NCBI GenBank assembly: GCA_934644775.1
Contig: CAKUDB010000010.1
Span: forward strand, 1 to 64,000
Reading direction: 5' to 3'
Origin: an uncultured bacterium
GTDB lineage: Bacteria > Vulcanimicrobiota > Xenobia > Xenobiales > Xenobiaceae
DNA: 64,000 nt
The position numbers and the translations under genes are program-made. A model generated the notes under the pieces. It was not told where the DNA came from. It was given only the letters and a program-made list of their open reading frames with translations, and did no database searches. Positions 8,569 through 17,594 of this stretch are shown here, piece after piece (the first letter of the stretch is position 1; each line of letters opens with the position of its first letter).

Positions 8569-10536
8569 GTGAAAAAGATGGAAGAAAATCAAGAATATTC
8601 AGAAGTATTGCCGAGTTGGAACTTAGCCGATCTCTATTCAGGCGATAACGATCCTCAAATAGAAGCCGATTTACAAAAAGGTGGCGCTTTAGCTAAGCAA
8701 TTTGTTACCAATTGGCGAGAACTTATAGTGTCTGGCTCTTATCAAGCCGAGCAATTAGCCCAAGCTATGGCCGATTACGAGCAGATCAACACTTTACTTA
8801 CTCTACCGGCTAGCTATGCCGATTTGCGTTTTGCTATAGAAAGCCAAAATGAAGTTATTGGGGCTTTAAGTCAGCATTGCAGTGAGAGGATTAGCGAAAT
8901 TTTTACTGATTTGCTGTTCTTTGAATTAGAATTAGGCAGAATAAGTGACGATAAGTGGAATCAGCTTAAAGAAGACCCTGCCTTAGCCCAGTACTGCCAT
9001 TTTATAGAAGAGTTGCGTCGCACTCAGCAACATTCCCTTAGCGAAACTGAAGAAAAATTGTTAGAGCAAACTGCCAATAGTGGCAATCGCGCTTTCCGTC
9101 GTTTATTTGGAGAACTTATTGCCAAATTAACTTTCCCTATAGAGTTAAATGGTCAAAAATGTGAGTTTACCCAAAGTGAATTGCTGGCTTTAGCTCACGA
9201 TCCGGACAGAGCTGTGCGTCGCCGTGCTGCAGAAGTTCTTTCCGATGTACTGAAGGCTAATGCCCATCCTATTCATTTTATCTACAACATCCTTTTGCTC
9301 GATAAGCTTACCCAGGACAAATTGCGTGGCTATGGACGTCCAGAAAGTAGCCGCAACTCTAGCAATGAATTAGATGATTCTACTGTCGATATGGTCGTCG
9401 ACGTAGTTAAGTCAAATTATGCTATTGTCGCTGAATATTATCGTTTAAAAGCTGAACTTTTAGATTTGCCTCAGCTTTATCATTATGATCGTTATGCACC
9501 TTTGGGTGAAGTTAAAGAAAAAGTCTCCTACAGTAAAGCTAAGCAAATCGTCTTGGAAGCCTTCGGAGAATTTGATCCTCAATTTAGAGAGATGGCGGAA
9601 AAGTTTTTTACCTACAATTGGATCGACGCCAAAGTTAGCGAGGGTAAGCGCGGCGGTGCTTTTTGTGCCGGTTTGGTGCCTAAGCTTCACCCTTATGTAA
9701 TGCTTAACTATACCGGAACTTCTCGCGATGTTCAAACTATGGCTCATGAACTGGGCCACGGTTTACACGATTTATTAGCTTCTAAGCAAAATTATTTTGA
9801 TTATCGTCCCGTATTGCCTTTAGCGGAAACGGCTAGCACTTTCGCGGAAATGATAGTCTTTGAAAAACTCTTCAATAATTTACATACAACTAAAGATAAA
9901 TTGGCCCTCTTGGCTTCTAAAATAGAGGATTCCTTTGCTACCGTCTTTCGCCAAGTGGCCATGTATACTTTCGAGCAGAGGGCTTTTGCATCTCGGGCTA
10001 AAGAAGGCGAGCTCTCTTTAGAGCGTCTTAACACTATTTGGCAACAATCTATTGGCGAAATGTTCCAAGACTCACTTTACCTAGGTGCCGATCATGCCAT
10101 TACTTGGTTGTATGTACCCCATTTTGTCTACACTCCGTTTTATGTTTACGCTTATGCTTTCGGCGAATTGCTTGTTTATAGCTTATTTGCTAGGTACCAC
10201 CGCGAAGGCGAAGCTTTTAAACAGAAATATATTCAATTTTTATCTTCTGGTGGCTCTCAAAGTCCACGTCAGCTTTTGGCTAAACTGGATATCGATATTG
10301 ATAACCGCCAATTTTGGCAAGAAGGTTGCAATTTAATTGCCGCCAACGTCGAGAGAGCCAAGGCTTTGGCCCAAGAACTTAAAGGCTCCGATAAGTCTGC
10401 CGATAAAGCTCCTGATGATCAAACTGATGAGGAAGAAGAATGGGACGAGAGTAAAGGCTGGGGCGACGCTGATGACGACGGTTGGGCCGGGCAAGATGAG
10501 GATGATTTTATCGATCCTAGCGAGCGTGGCTTTTAA
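8569..10536 (+). CDS. M3 family oligoendopeptidase (PepF type)
   Basis: A cytoplasmic zinc peptidase that cuts short peptides. The zinc motif HELGHGLHD is at residues 393-401 (His393, Glu394, His397), with the third ligand in LAETASTFAE about 25 residues later. The body of about 605 residues matches PepF. It ends in an unusual 45-residue tail very rich in Asp and Glu with several Trp residues. The start is GTG; an ATG three codons later (8578) is equally possible, and neither has a strong ribosome site. A bidirectional terminator follows. Confidence 0.92.
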   Translation: MKKMEENQEYSEVLPSWNLADLYSGDNDPQIEADLQKGGALAKQFVTNWRELIVSGSYQAEQLAQAMADYEQINTLLTLPASYADLRFAIESQNEVIGALSQHCSERISEIFTDLLFFELELGRISDDKWNQLKEDPALAQYCHFIEELRRTQQHSLSETEEKLLEQTANSGNRAFRRLFGELIAKLTFPIELNGQKCEFTQSELLALAHDPDRAVRRRAAEVLSDVLKANAHPIHFIYNILLLDKLTQDKLRGYGRPESSRNSSNELDDSTVDMVVDVVKSNYAIVAEYYRLKAELLDLPQLYHYDRYAPLGEVKEKVSYSKAKQIVLEAFGEFDPQFREMAEKFFTYNWIDAKVSEGKRGGAFCAGLVPKLHPYVMLNYTGTSRDVQTMAHELGHGLHDLLASKQNYFDYRPVLPLAETASTFAEMIVFEKLFNNLHTTKDKLALLASKIEDSFATVFRQVAMYTFEQRAFASRAKEGELSLERLNTIWQQSIGEMFQDSLYLGADHAITWLYVPHFVYTPFYVYAYAFGELLVYSLFARYHREGEAFKQKYIQFLSSGGSQSPRQLLAKLDIDIDNRQFWQEGCNLIAANVERAKALAQELKGSDKSADKAPDDQTDEEEEWDESKGWGDADDDGWAGQDEDDFIDPSERGF

Positions 10537-10662
10537 TTTTAGTCTTGGTAAGAGGCTTGTCATTAAGCCTAGCATTTTTGATGGGGCTGTTCTTTTCTAA
10601 GTAGTAGCCCTTATAAAGTCAAATAGTCAAATTGGCTGGCTAATAAAAAATATCGCAAAAAA

Positions 10663-10711
10663 ATAAGGCCCAACCCAATGTAGGTAAAAAATCATCGGGT
10701 TGAAGCCTTAT
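10663..10711. terminator. Bidirectional terminator between the M3 peptidase gene and metG
   Basis: ATAAGGC and CAACCC pair with GGGTTG and GCCTTAT around a 20-base loop, with small internal bulges. A T-rich tail (CTCTTTTT) follows on the plus strand and seven T on the minus strand, which suits both converging genes. Confidence 0.8.
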
Positions 10712-10735
10712 CTCTTTTTAATGTTGTAAAGCCAA

Positions 10736-12391
10736 TTAGCCGAGTTTAGCCCTTTCAGCTTCTACAATGGAAGGATCGAGCTTCTTAAAGAGAGGAGTAG
10801 CCTGGCTCAACTTATGACCGGCCTTAATTTCTAAGAGCTCCCACTTAACATCTCGACCTTCACCGGGCAAACCTAAAATAGAATGCAATTTAGTGCAAGT
10901 GTCGGGCAAGAAGGGATGGAGCATAACCCTTAAATTGGCAATAAGCTGCACCATAGTAGCCATAATAGTACCGGTACGTTGCTTATCTACTTTAACTTCT
11001 TTCCAAGGAGCTTGGGAGTCGAAATAGCGGTTGCCTTCTCTAGCTAACTCCATAGCTTCAGCTAAGGCTTGCTTAAATTGGCATTCGCCAATAAGTTGAC
11101 CAACTTTAGCAAAAGTGGCTTCGGAGCGGGCAATAATCTCCTTGTCTACCTCGGTAAAGTCAGCTTGTGGAACTTCACCTTGGAAATGTTTATTGGTGAA
11201 AGAGATGCTGCGATTGACCAAGTTACCCCACCAGCCGACTAATTCATCGTTATTGCGACGTAAAAACTCGGCCCAAGAGAAGTCGCTATCGGAAGTCTCT
11301 GGAGCAATTGCAGTTAAAACATAACGCAAAGGATCTGGATCGTATTCTTTTAAGTAATCGTCGAGCCAAACTGCCCAATTATTGGAAGTAGAGAGTTTGC
11401 GACCTTCTAAGTTGAGAAACTCGTTAGCTGGAATATCGTAGGGTAAATTTAAGTCTCCAATGCCCATAAGTACGGCAGGCCAACGAATAGAATGGAACGG
11501 GATATTATCCTTACCGATAAAGTAGTAGGCTCTGGCTTGGGGATTTTTCCACCAATCTTTCCATAAGTCTGGATTTCCTTGCTCTTTTGACCACTGAATA
11601 CTAGCTGATAAATAACCAATGACAGCTTCCCACCAGACGTAAATACGTTTGTGCTCATAGCCGGGTACGGGTACAGGAATGCCCCATTCCATGTCGCGGG
11701 TGATAGCCGAATCTTTCAAACCTTCATGTAAATAATTGTTGGTAAAGTTAAGGACATTGGGACGAAAATGCTTGTCTTTAAGCCAATCTAAAATTCGCTC
11801 ATTGAAGGCTGACCATTTGAAGAAGAAATGTTCGGTCTCTTTAATAACTGGCTTGGCACCGCACAATTTACACTTAGGCTCAATTAGCTCTTTAGCGTCA
11901 AAGGTACGACCACAGGCGTCACATTGATCGCCGCGGGCTTTTTCGGCTCCACAGTAAGGGCATTTACCCTCGACATAGCGATCGGGCAGGAACGTTTTGT
12001 CTTCTGGACAGTAAAGCTGCTCTTGCGTTTGCAAGTAAATATAACCTTTTTCATACAGATCCATAAAGATCTTTTGTACTATTTCACGGTGATTTTCTGT
12101 TCTAGTGCTGGTGAAAAGTTCCCATTGGATGTGAAGATCATCGAGGCTTTTGGCTATAACGTCGTGATAACGCTGGGCAATTTCGGCCGGAGTCACACCC
12201 TCTCGGTTGGCACTAATGGTAATGGGCGTGCCGTGTTCGTCGGTACCGGAAACCATAAGTACTTTGTCGCCGCTCATACGATGATAGCGGGCAAAAATAT
12301 CGGCCGGCAGATAGCAACCGGCTATATGACCTAAGTGGAGTCCGCCGTTAGCGTACGGCCAGGCTACACTTACCAAAATATTGTCTGACAT
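10736..12391 (-). CDS. metG: Methionyl-tRNA synthetase
   Basis: Charges tRNA-Met with methionine. The class I HIGH motif is HLGH at residues 18-21. Zinc knuckles lie around residues 125-180 (CPYCGAEKARGDQCDACG, then CKLCG), so it is of the longer zinc-knuckle type. The KMSKS loop reads KLSTS, followed by NNWAVWLDDYL, a variant I know from some actinobacterial and Chloroflexi-like enzymes. At 551 residues it lacks the C-terminal EMAP-II-like tRNA-binding domain. GGAGG lies nine bases before the ATG. The gene stands alone. Confidence 0.95.
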   Translation of the reverse strand: MSDNILVSVAWPYANGGLHLGHIAGCYLPADIFARYHRMSGDKVLMVSGTDEHGTPITISANREGVTPAEIAQRYHDVIAKSLDDLHIQWELFTSTRTENHREIVQKIFMDLYEKGYIYLQTQEQLYCPEDKTFLPDRYVEGKCPYCGAEKARGDQCDACGRTFDAKELIEPKCKLCGAKPVIKETEHFFFKWSAFNERILDWLKDKHFRPNVLNFTNNYLHEGLKDSAITRDMEWGIPVPVPGYEHKRIYVWWEAVIGYLSASIQWSKEQGNPDLWKDWWKNPQARAYYFIGKDNIPFHSIRWPAVLMGIGDLNLPYDIPANEFLNLEGRKLSTSNNWAVWLDDYLKEYDPDPLRYVLTAIAPETSDSDFSWAEFLRRNNDELVGWWGNLVNRSISFTNKHFQGEVPQADFTEVDKEIIARSEATFAKVGQLIGECQFKQALAEAMELAREGNRYFDSQAPWKEVKVDKQRTGTIMATMVQLIANLRVMLHPFLPDTCTKLHSILGLPGEGRDVKWELLEIKAGHKLSQATPLFKKLDPSIVEAERAKLG

Positions 12392-12557
12392 AGGGAACCT
12401 CCAAAGGAGTAGGGGATATTATCGAAAAAAATACCTAAGATCAAAAAAATGGCTGCAAATCTTCTTCTTTACTATCTCTTTCCCTTTAGAATCTTAGGCG
12501 TAACTAAATTAACTGACTAAAAAGCAGGTAAGCAGATAAATTTGTAAAAAAAGTGGG

Positions 12558-12579
12558 GGCAGGCTCGGGGGAGTCTGCC
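12558..12579 (+). promoter_or_regulatory. GC-rich hairpin in the leader of the pseudo-helicase gene
   Basis: GGCAGGCTC pairs with GAGTCTGCC (one G-U) around a GGGG loop, about 45 bases before the start codon and followed by a T/A-rich stretch. It could be an attenuator, a stabilising 5' leader hairpin or a weak terminator. The rest of the 230-base gap to metG shows no clear promoter. Confidence 0.4.
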
Positions 12580-12622
12580 AGTAGTGTATTTTATATATTT
12601 TTAAAGGTAAGCTTAGTGGGCC

Positions 12623-15586
12623 ATGGCATTAGTTGAGTTTGTACCGGAAAAAGAAATAGTCTGTGATGGTTGCGGAAAACATATAGCAGTCGGCAAAATA
12701 GCCTATCGAGACGACGAAATGGAAGGTAGCTTCTGGTGCAAACAATGTTACGATGAAGTTGTCGCCGAAGTTATGGCAGAAGATGATGAGCCGCTGTACG
12801 ATGAACACTTAAATGAAAGCGGCCGATTAGCATCCGCTCCGGCAGCTGCTCTGGCTCAGCCTATGCGACCATCCGCTCCGGCAGCTGCTCTGGCTCAGCC
12901 TATGCGACCATCCGCTCCGGCAGCTGCTCTGGCTCAGCCTGTGCGACCATCCGCTCCGGCAGCTGCTCTGGCTCAGCCTATGCGTCCAGCAGCTCCGGCA
13001 GCTGCTCTGGCTCAGCCTATGCGTCCAGCAGCTCCGGCAGCTGCTCCGGCTCAACCTATGCGTCCATCCGCTCCAGCAGCTGCTCCGGCTCAACCTATGC
13101 GCCCATCCGCTCCGGCAGCTGCTCCAGCTCAGCCTATGCGCCCATCCGCTCCGGCAGCTGCTCCGGCTCAGCCTATGCGTCCATCCGCTCCGGCAGCTGC
13201 TCCAGCTCAGCCTATGCGCCCATCCGCTCCGGCAGCTGCTCCATCTGAGCGTTATGCCGCTGTCGATTCTAAATCGGCTTCGGCTGCCCAGGAGAGCCAC
13301 TCTGCTGGCTATAGGGCTCCTTATCAAGCGGTCTCTGCTGCTAGTTCGTCTCGAACTGAACAGGGTGGCTCAGAAGCTTCTAGTTTGGGCACCACTTCCG
13401 GCAGCCACTCTGATACTTATCGCTTAGCCGATTTAGTGAAAAATGAAGATAAAGATGACGACGACTCTACCTACCGTATTGGGCGTAAGAGAGTTAGCGA
13501 AGAGGAATTATCTAGCTATCCTCCTTTGGGGGTAGAACCAGTCTCTCTCCACAGTGATACTTCGGCTGAAGAAACTAAAAATTATGTTGAAAAAGCTGGT
13601 GAAGTGGAAGAAGCTTCTGATGTTTCTTCTGAATCTCAAGCTGATAAATATACATCAGGGAGTAAAGCTTATACTGCTCCTTCGGGAATTTCCGGTGGGC
13701 TCCAGGATCTCTGGAGCCGCTATCATAACTATATGGCCGAGAATCTCAGTGCCGATATGGTCGAAGGTTTAGCCGACATCAGCAGCCGAGATTGGACTTG
13801 TATAGGTAGCGATATGGAGACGGTCATCTCTCAGGGAGCTTCTAAATTAGATTTAGGCCCTGAGACGGATCAGCTTCTGGCTCGTTTAGGTGATGATCAA
13901 ACATTAGAATATGGTTGGCCTTTAGTTGTAGTTGAAACTAATGAAGGAATGAGCGTCGCTCCGCTTTTAGTTGTCAATATCTCTCAACCTCCTTATGACG
14001 ATTACAGTGCCAAAGTTATTAGCGAACCGGTTATCAATCCAGCCGTATTGCGAGCTATTTGGGCTCATAGTAGTGACGTAAACTTCTTGCGCTCTAGTTT
14101 CGGGGATGGAGTTCCTCATGGCGCTTTGGCTATTAGCCGCTACGTGCAGCAAATTTGCGAAACTATGGGGTTACAGACTTTCGAGCTAGATCCTTTGAAG
14201 TTGATACGTGAGTTGCCTGCCGATCCTGGCGTCTATAATATGGCTGTACTTATGCTTACCAAGCCGACTGCCGTAGCTAAGAGAAATAGCGACGAGTTGC
14301 GGGAAGTGGCCCAAAAGGACGATTGGCAGTCTAGTTCTAGCAGTTGCCTTTTCGGTATCAAGTTAGATGATATTGAAGGGCACCAAACTATGCCGGTAAT
14401 GCCCTGGTCGGCTGAGCCCGTCTTTGAAGATTCTTTGCAACTTATTCGCACCAAAGCCCTTACGGTGTTTACTATGGCTCAGCGTGACATTATCGATCAG
14501 TTAATCGCTTCTGCTTGTGCCAATGCCTGGATAGACAACGAATCTATTTTAGTCCTTTCTGACGACGACAAGAGATTAGACGAAGTTGTCAATTTGGCTG
14601 GCGACGTCCATTCTGCCCTTTTAGTGCGTACTTGTGTCTCTCGCGATTTGGCCATGAATCCCAAGCGCAAAGCTACCAGTCTTTCCGATTTAGCCGGAAT
14701 CTTGCTTAACGAAGTGCAAGCAGCCAGCTCTTCCATACGTCAAATTATAGGTAGGGCCTATAAAGATTTGGAAAAAGTGGAAGAGATTCGCAAGGAAGCT
14801 CTCAAAGGGGCCTCTTTTAGAAAAACCTGGAGCGATAAAAAGATCCGCTGGGAGAGCAAACGTCTGGAGATTTCCAAGCGCATTTGGCAGCACGGTCTAT
14901 ATCCCCAGGGAACCGATCCCAAAGAGATCGGCGTGGAAGCTCAAGATTTAGTTAAAGCCGTAATGTTTAAGGGTATGCGCAGCAGTATGTTCTTAAAGAA
15001 GATCGGTGCCAAGTCTGGGGCTACTATTGAAGATGTTGTCGAATGGGCCAATATATCTTTGCATATAAAAAATGCTGAAGCGGAAATTGCCAAAGTGAAC
15101 GATCCCGATAAATACAATATCGGAGCGGCCAACTATCGCTGGGCAGCTAGTTGTATCGGAGCCGTTTCGGCTCGTGTCTCCGGTGCTCTTACCGGTTGTG
15201 CCAATATTTTGGAGCGTTTAGCAGAGTGTACCGAGCGCGACGAAGATACTAAATCTATCGTTACCGAACTGGTTCCGCACTTAAAAGCTTGGGCTTCCAA
15301 CTATTATGACGCTGACGAGTTCTTTGAGCTTCAGCCTTGTATGTTTGATACGGTTATCTTTGACAATGCCAACCAAATTAACTTGGCTTGGGCTTTACCT
15401 TGGGCTTACCGAGCTAAGCGCTTGGTAATTATTGGCAATCCTAATGGTATCCCTCCGAATGTCTTTGTCGACGGTGCTCAGTTGAATCGAGCGGCTGTTC
15501 AGTATCACTTTGATCGCCAAGATCTTATCAATCGCGGTTTAGAATATGGAGCTACCAGCGTCTTCAATGCTTTCAGCATGGCCTAG
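12623..15586 (+). CDS. Zinc-knuckle, Pro/Ala-repeat protein with a degenerate SF1 helicase-like core
   Basis: A 987-residue mosaic. Residues 14-42 carry a Cys4 knuckle (CDGC...CKQC). Residues 71-208 hold ten 13-residue SAPAAALAQPMRP repeats plus a partial one. A Ser/Glu-rich linker runs to about 350. The remainder resembles the N-terminal RecA-like domain of UPF1-type SF1 helicases: TVFTMAQRDIIDQLIA (615-630) aligns with the P-loop region but lacks GxxGxGK; IFDNANQ (912-918) replaces IFDEASQ; GNPNGIPP (938-945) replaces GDPKQLPP. The chain stops about 40 residues later, so the second RecA domain is absent. It probably cannot hydrolyse ATP. A long uninterrupted frame argues for a real protein. 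The helicase assignment is my inference. Confidence 0.8.
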   Translation: MALVEFVPEKEIVCDGCGKHIAVGKIAYRDDEMEGSFWCKQCYDEVVAEVMAEDDEPLYDEHLNESGRLASAPAAALAQPMRPSAPAAALAQPMRPSAPAAALAQPVRPSAPAAALAQPMRPAAPAAALAQPMRPAAPAAAPAQPMRPSAPAAAPAQPMRPSAPAAAPAQPMRPSAPAAAPAQPMRPSAPAAAPAQPMRPSAPAAAPSERYAAVDSKSASAAQESHSAGYRAPYQAVSAASSSRTEQGGSEASSLGTTSGSHSDTYRLADLVKNEDKDDDDSTYRIGRKRVSEEELSSYPPLGVEPVSLHSDTSAEETKNYVEKAGEVEEASDVSSESQADKYTSGSKAYTAPSGISGGLQDLWSRYHNYMAENLSADMVEGLADISSRDWTCIGSDMETVISQGASKLDLGPETDQLLARLGDDQTLEYGWPLVVVETNEGMSVAPLLVVNISQPPYDDYSAKVISEPVINPAVLRAIWAHSSDVNFLRSSFGDGVPHGALAISRYVQQICETMGLQTFELDPLKLIRELPADPGVYNMAVLMLTKPTAVAKRNSDELREVAQKDDWQSSSSSCLFGIKLDDIEGHQTMPVMPWSAEPVFEDSLQLIRTKALTVFTMAQRDIIDQLIASACANAWIDNESILVLSDDDKRLDEVVNLAGDVHSALLVRTCVSRDLAMNPKRKATSLSDLAGILLNEVQAASSSIRQIIGRAYKDLEKVEEIRKEALKGASFRKTWSDKKIRWESKRLEISKRIWQHGLYPQGTDPKEIGVEAQDLVKAVMFKGMRSSMFLKKIGAKSGATIEDVVEWANISLHIKNAEAEIAKVNDPDKYNIGAANYRWAASCIGAVSARVSGALTGCANILERLAECTERDEDTKSIVTELVPHLKAWASNYYDADEFFELQPCMFDTVIFDNANQINLAWALPWAYRAKRLVIIGNPNGIPPNVFVDGAQLNRAAVQYHFDRQDLINRGLEYGATSVFNAFSMA
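12833..13245 (+). repeat. 39-bp in-frame tandem repeat, ten copies plus a partial
   Basis: The 39-base unit encodes 13 residues. Units 1-5 carry Leu and units 6-10 carry Pro at position 7. Copies differ mostly at synonymous or Ser/Ala positions, which points to recent expansion in two blocks. Copy number is likely to vary between strains. It is coding and has no spacers, so it is not a CRISPR array. Confidence 0.95.
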
Positions 15587-15611
15587 GAGCTAAATATTTA
15601 TGGCGATAGGG

Positions 15612-15650
15612 AAAAGAATGTACTTGCGTTAGCTGGTGCGTTCTTTTCTT
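15612..15650 (+). terminator. Intrinsic terminator after the pseudo-helicase gene
   Basis: AAAAGAATGTAC pairs with GTGCGTTCTTTT (two G-U pairs) around a 12-base loop, and CTTATTTAT follows. It sits 25 bases after the stop codon. Confidence 0.6.
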
Positions 15651-15671
15651 ATTTATGGTAACTTATAATCA

Positions 15672-16793
15672 ATGGGTCTAGTATACTGTAATTGCAATGA
15701 TATATATGGGCCATTCCATATTATCGGTGACTGTCATGGCTGCGCTGATGAATTGGCCGAATTGTTGGAAAAATTAGGGTATATCCTTAAAGAAGATGGT
15801 AGCCTTTGGGCGCTTCGAGGAAGTGCTGCGGCCGATTTTAAGTTAGTCTTTCTGGGAGATTACGTAGATCGAGGGCCCAAGCCCGCTCAAGTTTTGCATA
15901 TTCTCTTAAAAGCTTGGCAAGATGGAGCCCTCTCTTTTCCTATTCTTGATAGGGCCGCTTATTCCAAGACAGATAGTAATGTAAGTAACGAATATCTTGC
16001 TGGCCAATATCGCTTTAATTTAGGTTGCCATGAAGAAGCTAAGCAAGCTGAAAATGGAAAATGGCAAGCTATAATTGGCCAAGCTCAAGATAATAAACGA
16101 GAAGATAGTCAAATTCTTTTAGATGCAATTAAGTTTGAGCCTGTTAATGTAAAGGAAATAAATAGTTCATATAAACAGAGGCAATTAAAGCGCATTCCTA
16201 TTCTGGCTGTAAAAGGCAATCACGAGTTTAAGCTTGAAAGGGTAATGGGTGGGCGTAAGGTACAGGCCATATTTACCGATATGGCGTCTACTATGCTTAG
16301 TTTAAGAGCTGCTTGGCAAGGGTTATATAGGTTCTATCCCGGACAGACAAGGGAAAAATATCCCTTTTCTTACGGCGAGCTGGCTGCTTTTTTGAACGCC
16401 TTGCCCCATTACATAACTTTAGAAGGGGGGAATTTGCTCGTTTCTCATGCCGGTTTGAGTCAAGATTTGCAAGGCCAAAATAATCAAAAGGCCGCTCATT
16501 TTTGTCTCTTTGGCGATGCTGATGGCAAGTTGGATGAAAAGGGGTTTCCGATTCGCCGTCACTGGGAAGACTCTTATAACGGAAAAGCCCAAGTTGTCTA
16601 TGGCCATACTCCTGTAGCTAAGCCTTTAAGGTGTGGTAATACGTGGAATATCGATACTGGCTGTGTCTTTGGCGGCAGTTTGAGCGCTTTAAGTTATCCT
16701 CAAGGAGAGATAGTTTCAGTAAAAAGCAGAAAAGTTTATTGCTTTAAAGAAGGCATAAGCAATTTAGATACGAGCAAAAGAACGATAATATGA
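15672..16793 (+). CDS. Calcineurin-like (PPP family) metallophosphoesterase
   Basis: All PPP-type metal motifs are present in order: GDCHG (19-23), GDYVDRG (62-68), KGNHE, SHAG and GHTP. Such enzymes dephosphorylate proteins, or cleave dinucleoside polyphosphates or RNA ends; the closest sequence feel is the Pnkp/PrpE branch. An insertion of about 70 residues lies between the second and third motif. No clear ribosome site precedes the ATG. Its stop codon overlaps the ATG of the next gene (ATGA), so the phosphatase and the YgjP-like protease are translationally coupled. The substrate is unknown. Confidence 0.88.
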   Translation: MGLVYCNCNDIYGPFHIIGDCHGCADELAELLEKLGYILKEDGSLWALRGSAAADFKLVFLGDYVDRGPKPAQVLHILLKAWQDGALSFPILDRAAYSKTDSNVSNEYLAGQYRFNLGCHEEAKQAENGKWQAIIGQAQDNKREDSQILLDAIKFEPVNVKEINSSYKQRQLKRIPILAVKGNHEFKLERVMGGRKVQAIFTDMASTMLSLRAAWQGLYRFYPGQTREKYPFSYGELAAFLNALPHYITLEGGNLLVSHAGLSQDLQGQNNQKAAHFCLFGDADGKLDEKGFPIRRHWEDSYNGKAQVVYGHTPVAKPLRCGNTWNIDTGCVFGGSLSALSYPQGEIVSVKSRKVYCFKEGISNLDTSKRTII

Positions 16794-17512
16794 AAAAGTC
16801 GTCCGTAGTTATCGGTGGAATTAAGGTAAATATTATTCGCAAGCCTATAAAAAAGAGCGTCTTGAAAGTAGACTCGAATAGGGGCGAGGTCTCTGTAAGT
16901 GTTTCCGAATATATTACCGACGAACATTTGCGCTTAGTTTTGGAAAGTAATCTGCAATGGATAAAAGAGCGTTTGGATCGGCGTCCCGATTCTCAAAATG
17001 CTCCCTTTTCTATTCCCGAAAATGAGGGAGAGGAGGGCTTTTGTTATTTGTGGGGAGAGAAACGTAAATTGATCCTTAAAAGATCGCCTCTTCGCAGTCG
17101 TGTAACTTTGCAAGAAGACGGACTTCTGATTTTAGAATTTGCTCGTTCTCTTTCAAAGCAGCAAAAAGCCATCTTATTAGATCGCTTTTTGCGTTATGAG
17201 TTAAAGAACGAACTGGATAGAATTATTCCTATTTGTCAAGATGAGACTAATCTTAAAGCCGACGAGTATCATATAAAAAAGATGACTAGCAGGTGGGGCA
17301 CGTGTAATCCCTATAAAAAACGGGTTTGGATCAGCTTAAATTTAGTTTATCGCTCTCCTGATTGCTTGAAATATGTCGTTATTCATGAGTTAACCCATTT
17401 GCTGGAAAGAAGCCATAACTTGATTTTTAAGCGTTATTTGGATAGTTTTTATCCGTATTGGCGTGTGATTAAAGAGAAGTTGGCCCTTCCTTTGGGGGCA
17501 GCTACCTCTTGA
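16790..17512 (+). CDS. YgjP-like zinc metallopeptidase (DUF45/SprT-like)
   Basis: 240 residues. The zinc motif HELTH at residues 199-203 and His209 form the HExxH...H site. The preceding segment SRWGTCNPYKKRVWISLNLV is the hallmark of the YgjP/DUF45 family, related to SprT-type proteases and often found near restriction or DNA-repair genes. Function in the family is poorly known. It starts inside the stop of the phosphatase gene (4-base overlap), so the two are expressed together. Confidence 0.9.
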   Translation: MKKSSVVIGGIKVNIIRKPIKKSVLKVDSNRGEVSVSVSEYITDEHLRLVLESNLQWIKERLDRRPDSQNAPFSIPENEGEEGFCYLWGEKRKLILKRSPLRSRVTLQEDGLLILEFARSLSKQQKAILLDRFLRYELKNELDRIIPICQDETNLKADEYHIKKMTSRWGTCNPYKKRVWISLNLVYRSPDCLKYVVIHELTHLLERSHNLIFKRYLDSFYPYWRVIKEKLALPLGAATS

Positions 17513-17594
17513 AATTTAAAGCTATCGAGTTTTGGGAAGAGTGGCAGTAGTGCCTTATAGCCCTCCTTAAAGATGGCAAAATTTTACAGATGAA

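Noticed and set aside
11924..12334. A 136-codon plus-strand frame opposite metG
   Set aside because: It is antisense to the conserved N-terminal part of metG and does not resemble any family.
12833..13245. A possible CRISPR array
   Set aside because: The 39-base units touch each other without spacers and are in frame within a protein gene.
12827..13327. A 166-codon open frame on the minus strand rich in Ser, Arg and Trp
   Set aside because: It is the mirror of the 39-bp coding repeat of the plus-strand gene and has no ribosome site; the open frame is a by-product of the repeat.
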